From: Byssochlamys sp. IMV 00236
Taxonomy: Eukaryota > Ascomycota > Eurotiomycetes > Eurotiales > Thermoascaceae
Reading direction: 5' to 3'
Assembly (NCBI GenBank): GCA_001931875.2
Contig: MSJH02000710.1
Span: 1 to 31,518 of the forward strand
DNA length: 31,518 bases
The translations under genes and the position numbers were made by a program. The first letter of the stretch is position 1. The number at the start of each line of letters is the position of its first letter. The notes below the pieces were generated by a model, which ran no database searches, was not told the DNA's origin, and saw only the letters and a program-made list of their open reading frames with translations. Below, piece by piece: positions 29,110-31,518 of the stretch.

Positions 29110-30757
29110 ATGATTGCAAAAACATTGGAAATTAATTGGCATGACGGACAGGCCATCTATTCGATTGATTTCTCTTTGGACAGTTTAAGATATGCTACAG
29201 CAGGAGCAGATTGTTCCATTCGAGTAAGACATGAAAAGAGATTCAACATATATATATAATGTTTACCCCTGTTAGATTTGGAGCATTCAAAAACGACCTC
29301 ATAATGCAGTTGATGTCAAAATAAAAGATTCAAAGCAACTGGTCGATTCGTTGCCTGTACATATTGATTTTCTATCAGAACTTAAACGACATTCTGCACC
29401 TGTGAATGTGGTTCGATTTTCACCTCAAGGCGATTATCTTGCATCTGCAGGCGATGGTAAGATTCATTTATACATTAAGCGATTCAACCAACTCATACTT
29501 TATATATATATATATAGATACGTGTATTATCATTTGGAAATTATTACCTGAAATGAATGATCATTGCGAGTATGAAAAAGAGACGTGGTCTGTGGTTCAT
29601 ATGTTTTAGTAAGTATACATCTCTAATAACCCTCCCCTTATTGACATCTTGTAGTGGACATAATAAGGAAATTTACGATCTAGCTTGGTCTCCTTGTGGA
29701 CGATACTTTATTACAGCTTCTATTGACAACACGGCACGCGTGTGGAGTTTATCAGAAAGTAAAAAGGGGGAAAAAATAAGATTGGAATAGTAAAACTAAT
29801 ATGATCTCTAGAGGCATGTATTCATGTCATCACCGATCACACGCACTACGTCCAAGGCGTTTCATGGGACCCATCTGGCCAATTCGTTGCAACCCAAAGC
29901 AGTGATCGATCGGTGAATATATATCCCTACACCAAAAAGAACAACAAGATCATCTTTAGTTCACCAAAAAAGTTCACCAAGCTGGAAAAGTCTCAGGAAT
30001 CGACCTTTCGACTGTACCATGATGAGAACTTGGTTTCGTTTTTCAGGCGACTGTCGTTTAGTCCTGATGGTGGACTATTGATCACACCAGCCGGATTAAA
30101 CAAGACGGATACGTCAAGTGAAGAAGAAGATTTACAAAACTGTGCCTATATCTATGCTCGCAACATGCTACAAAGGTAACAAAAAAAAAATCTTTTTTTG
30201 TATAGGCCAATCTAATTGTCTTTAGTGGTAAGCAACCTATCGGACTCATCGGCAATTATCCCAAACCGTCCATTGCGATCCGATGGTGCACGACATTATT
30301 CAAGAAAAGAAGCAATTTCCCATCGGCATTTGCTCTACCGTACCGTATGCTCTACGCCTCTGCCACTCAAGACTCTGTCTATATTTATGATACCCAGCAA
30401 ACACGACCGATATGCGCCATTTCGGGGATGCATTTTGCACCGATCACGGACCTCGCTTGGTCACACGACGGGTCGATCCTCATGTTTTCGTCCGCAGACG
30501 GGTACTGCTCCACCATTGTCTTTTCAGATCAAGAATTAGGTGTTAAACATGAAAAACAAGTCGAGCGTGTGTCTGAACAGGATGTCGAGATGATGGATAT
30601 TGCTCCCAAGAAACGCGTTGAACCTCCCGTCAAGAACTTGGACATGACCAAGAAACGAAGGATTGCGCCCACGTTGATTTCGACATTCATGGATGGAAAG
30701 AAACAAGAAAACAAGAAAAGGATTACACCCGTATTGATCAGTAATCATAAAGGATAA
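29110..30757 (+). CDS. CAC2: CAF-1 p60 subunit Cac2 (WD40 histone chaperone subunit)
   Basis: Middle subunit of chromatin assembly factor 1, which deposits H3-H4 behind the replication fork. Six exons (29110-29223, 29276-29456, 29518-29608, 29655-29758, 29812-30175, 30226-30757) give 461 aa. The start (MIAKTLEINWHDGQAIYSID) aligns with the family start. WD repeats are visible at YATAGADCSIRIWSI, APVNVVRFSPQGDYLASAGD, EIYDLAWSPCGRYFITASID, VQGVSWDPSGQFVATQSSD and ITDLAWSHDGSILMFSSADG. RRLSFSPDGGLLITPAG is the family-specific block. The C-terminal tail carries two Asf1-binding B-domain-like motifs in tandem, KKRRIAPTLIS and KKRITPVLIS. HIRA/Hir1 shares the fold, but this protein ends after the repeats, as Cac2 does. 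Confidence 0.93.
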
Positions 30758-30765
30758 TACATTTA

Positions 30766-31493
30766 TTAAACAAGTACGGCATCTTCCATTTTAACAAATA
30801 AACCACGATTAGGACTGGTCTGAAAATAATGGTTACCTTGTATAGATCCGTCCGTGTTTCCAACTGAAAAAAAAAAAAAAAAAAATTAATAAGTTGCATG
30901 AATTTTTTTTTTCTTATACCTCTCGAATCCAGTTCGATACCCAACCATTCGCCTTGATCAAAGCAGACAGGACCTTTATACTTTACGACACCAATGATGG
31001 GCATCGGGCGTTTATACAACTTAACTCTAGATCCAACTTGAATAGTACAACTCTCATCTTCATGATCCTCAGATGACGAACGACGTTGAAAGTGCATCCA
31101 TTTTGACAAATGATTCTTTAAAGCTGTTGCCGAAAGAGCAGATATCCAGTCATCAGGTGCTGACCAACGTCTCTTATTGACAAGTTCAGTAGAGCGCGGA
31201 TGCGGGGGGATCTCAAACCTTAGTGTTCTCTGTCTCTTCGGTTCCTCCTCCAAGGCGTCCATGCGAGCTTGCGTTTCAAGAGTTAAGAGTAGTTCCATAT
31301 CATTCGCTGTAATATCATTCAGTCTATCTTGAATAATCTCATGACTATGCTGAGGTGGATCTGGTTTGCTGGTGCTTGGTATGGGTTGACCCTTTTTGAC
31401 AAGGATGCCCTCAGGTACCTTTGAGTCATTGATAATAATACGAATGTCTCCTGTAGACTGTGTCTTTCTTAGTGGGTTTAACGAAAATGGCAT
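30766..31493 (-). CDS. CAP-Gly domain protein, microtubule-binding type
   Basis: Exons on the minus strand (31493-30920 and 30863-30766) join in phase 1 (ELDSR/VGNTDGS) to give 223 aa. The N-terminal 130 residues are hydrophilic and partly Pro-rich (PIPSTSKPDPPQHSHE), including a helix MELLLTLETQARMDALEEE. The C-terminal CAP-Gly domain starts at QVGSRVKLY and has GVVKYKGPVCFDQGEWLGIE, then NTDGSIQGNHYFQTSPNRGL and FVKMEDAVLV. This replaces the canonical GKNDG groove motif by GNTDG, keeping Asn and Gly but with Thr at the Asn-Asp spacing. CAP-Gly domains bind EEY/F tails of tubulin or +TIP partners. The domain at the C-terminus recalls tubulin-cofactor-B-like order, but no ubiquitin-like domain is seen. 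Its stop lies 8 bp from the CAC2 stop, tail to tail. Confidence 0.88.
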
Positions 31494-31518
31494 TTTTATA
31501 AAAAAAAAAGGAAAAAAA
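31494..31518. other. right window edge, A-rich 5' flank of the CAP-Gly gene
   Basis: 25 bases, nearly all A on the plus strand (T on the coding strand), directly upstream of the CAP-Gly ATG. Too short for promoter analysis. Confidence 0.5.

Noticed and set aside
29401..29425. tRNA B-box-like GGTTCGATTT
   Set aside because: It lies inside a CAC2 exon encoding a WD repeat, with no matching A-box or cloverleaf.

Overview
The window looks like nuclear DNA of a zygomycete-type fungus, most likely Mucoromycota/Mucorales (inference). Genes carry many short introns (about 44-70 bp, ending mostly in TAG or CAG), flanks are very AT-rich with long A/T homopolymers, the conserved proteins are fungal-like (Ups2, Anp1/Mnn9/Van1, Cac2), and the accessory parts hold a PD-(D/E)XK-like family that I associate with Mucorales. 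No tRNA, rRNA, CRISPR or bacterial-type operon was seen. Both ends of the window run into homopolymers. All exon models were built by hand from splice signals, reading phase and family motifs; every spliced CDS below closes in frame.

Layout. 1-3229: gene-poor, with a 32-bp tandem repeat, a decayed otubain (deubiquitinase) pseudogene and unrecognised short frames. 3230-4841 (-): covalent-FAD amine/amino-acid oxidase. 4955-8760: an island bounded by inverted repeats, holding a dead Tc1 transposase (-), a second DDE transposase relic (+), an intact 319-aa PD-(D/E)XK-like protein (-) and a small Ser-rich two-exon gene (-). 9459-10186: unknown protein with an LIR-like motif. 10666-15690: a dense + strand run of SP-RING SUMO ligase, UPS2, PEX16 and an Anp1/Mnn9/Van1 mannosyltransferase. 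15691-17526: gene-poor, with dispersed repeat copy A and a relic of the PD-(D/E)XK-like family. 17527-22525: Xaa-Pro aminopeptidase and a large membrane protein joining a glycosyltransferase-like part to an alginate-lyase-like part. 22590-24149 (-): NCS2/CTU2. 24150-25595: gene-poor, with a third family relic and repeat copy B. 25596-31493: CSE1, CAC2 and a convergent CAP-Gly gene.

Functionally the conserved genes are housekeeping and not one pathway: peroxisome biogenesis (PEX16), mitochondrial phospholipid transfer (UPS2), SUMO ligation, Golgi mannosylation, tRNA thiolation, importin-alpha recycling and chromatin assembly. The most unusual content is the accessory part: three members of one lineage-restricted nuclease-like family (one intact, two broken), two of them beside a diverged dispersed repeat and one inside the inverted-repeat island. 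Two introns, in the SUMO ligase gene and in NCS2, are best explained as GC-AG introns.
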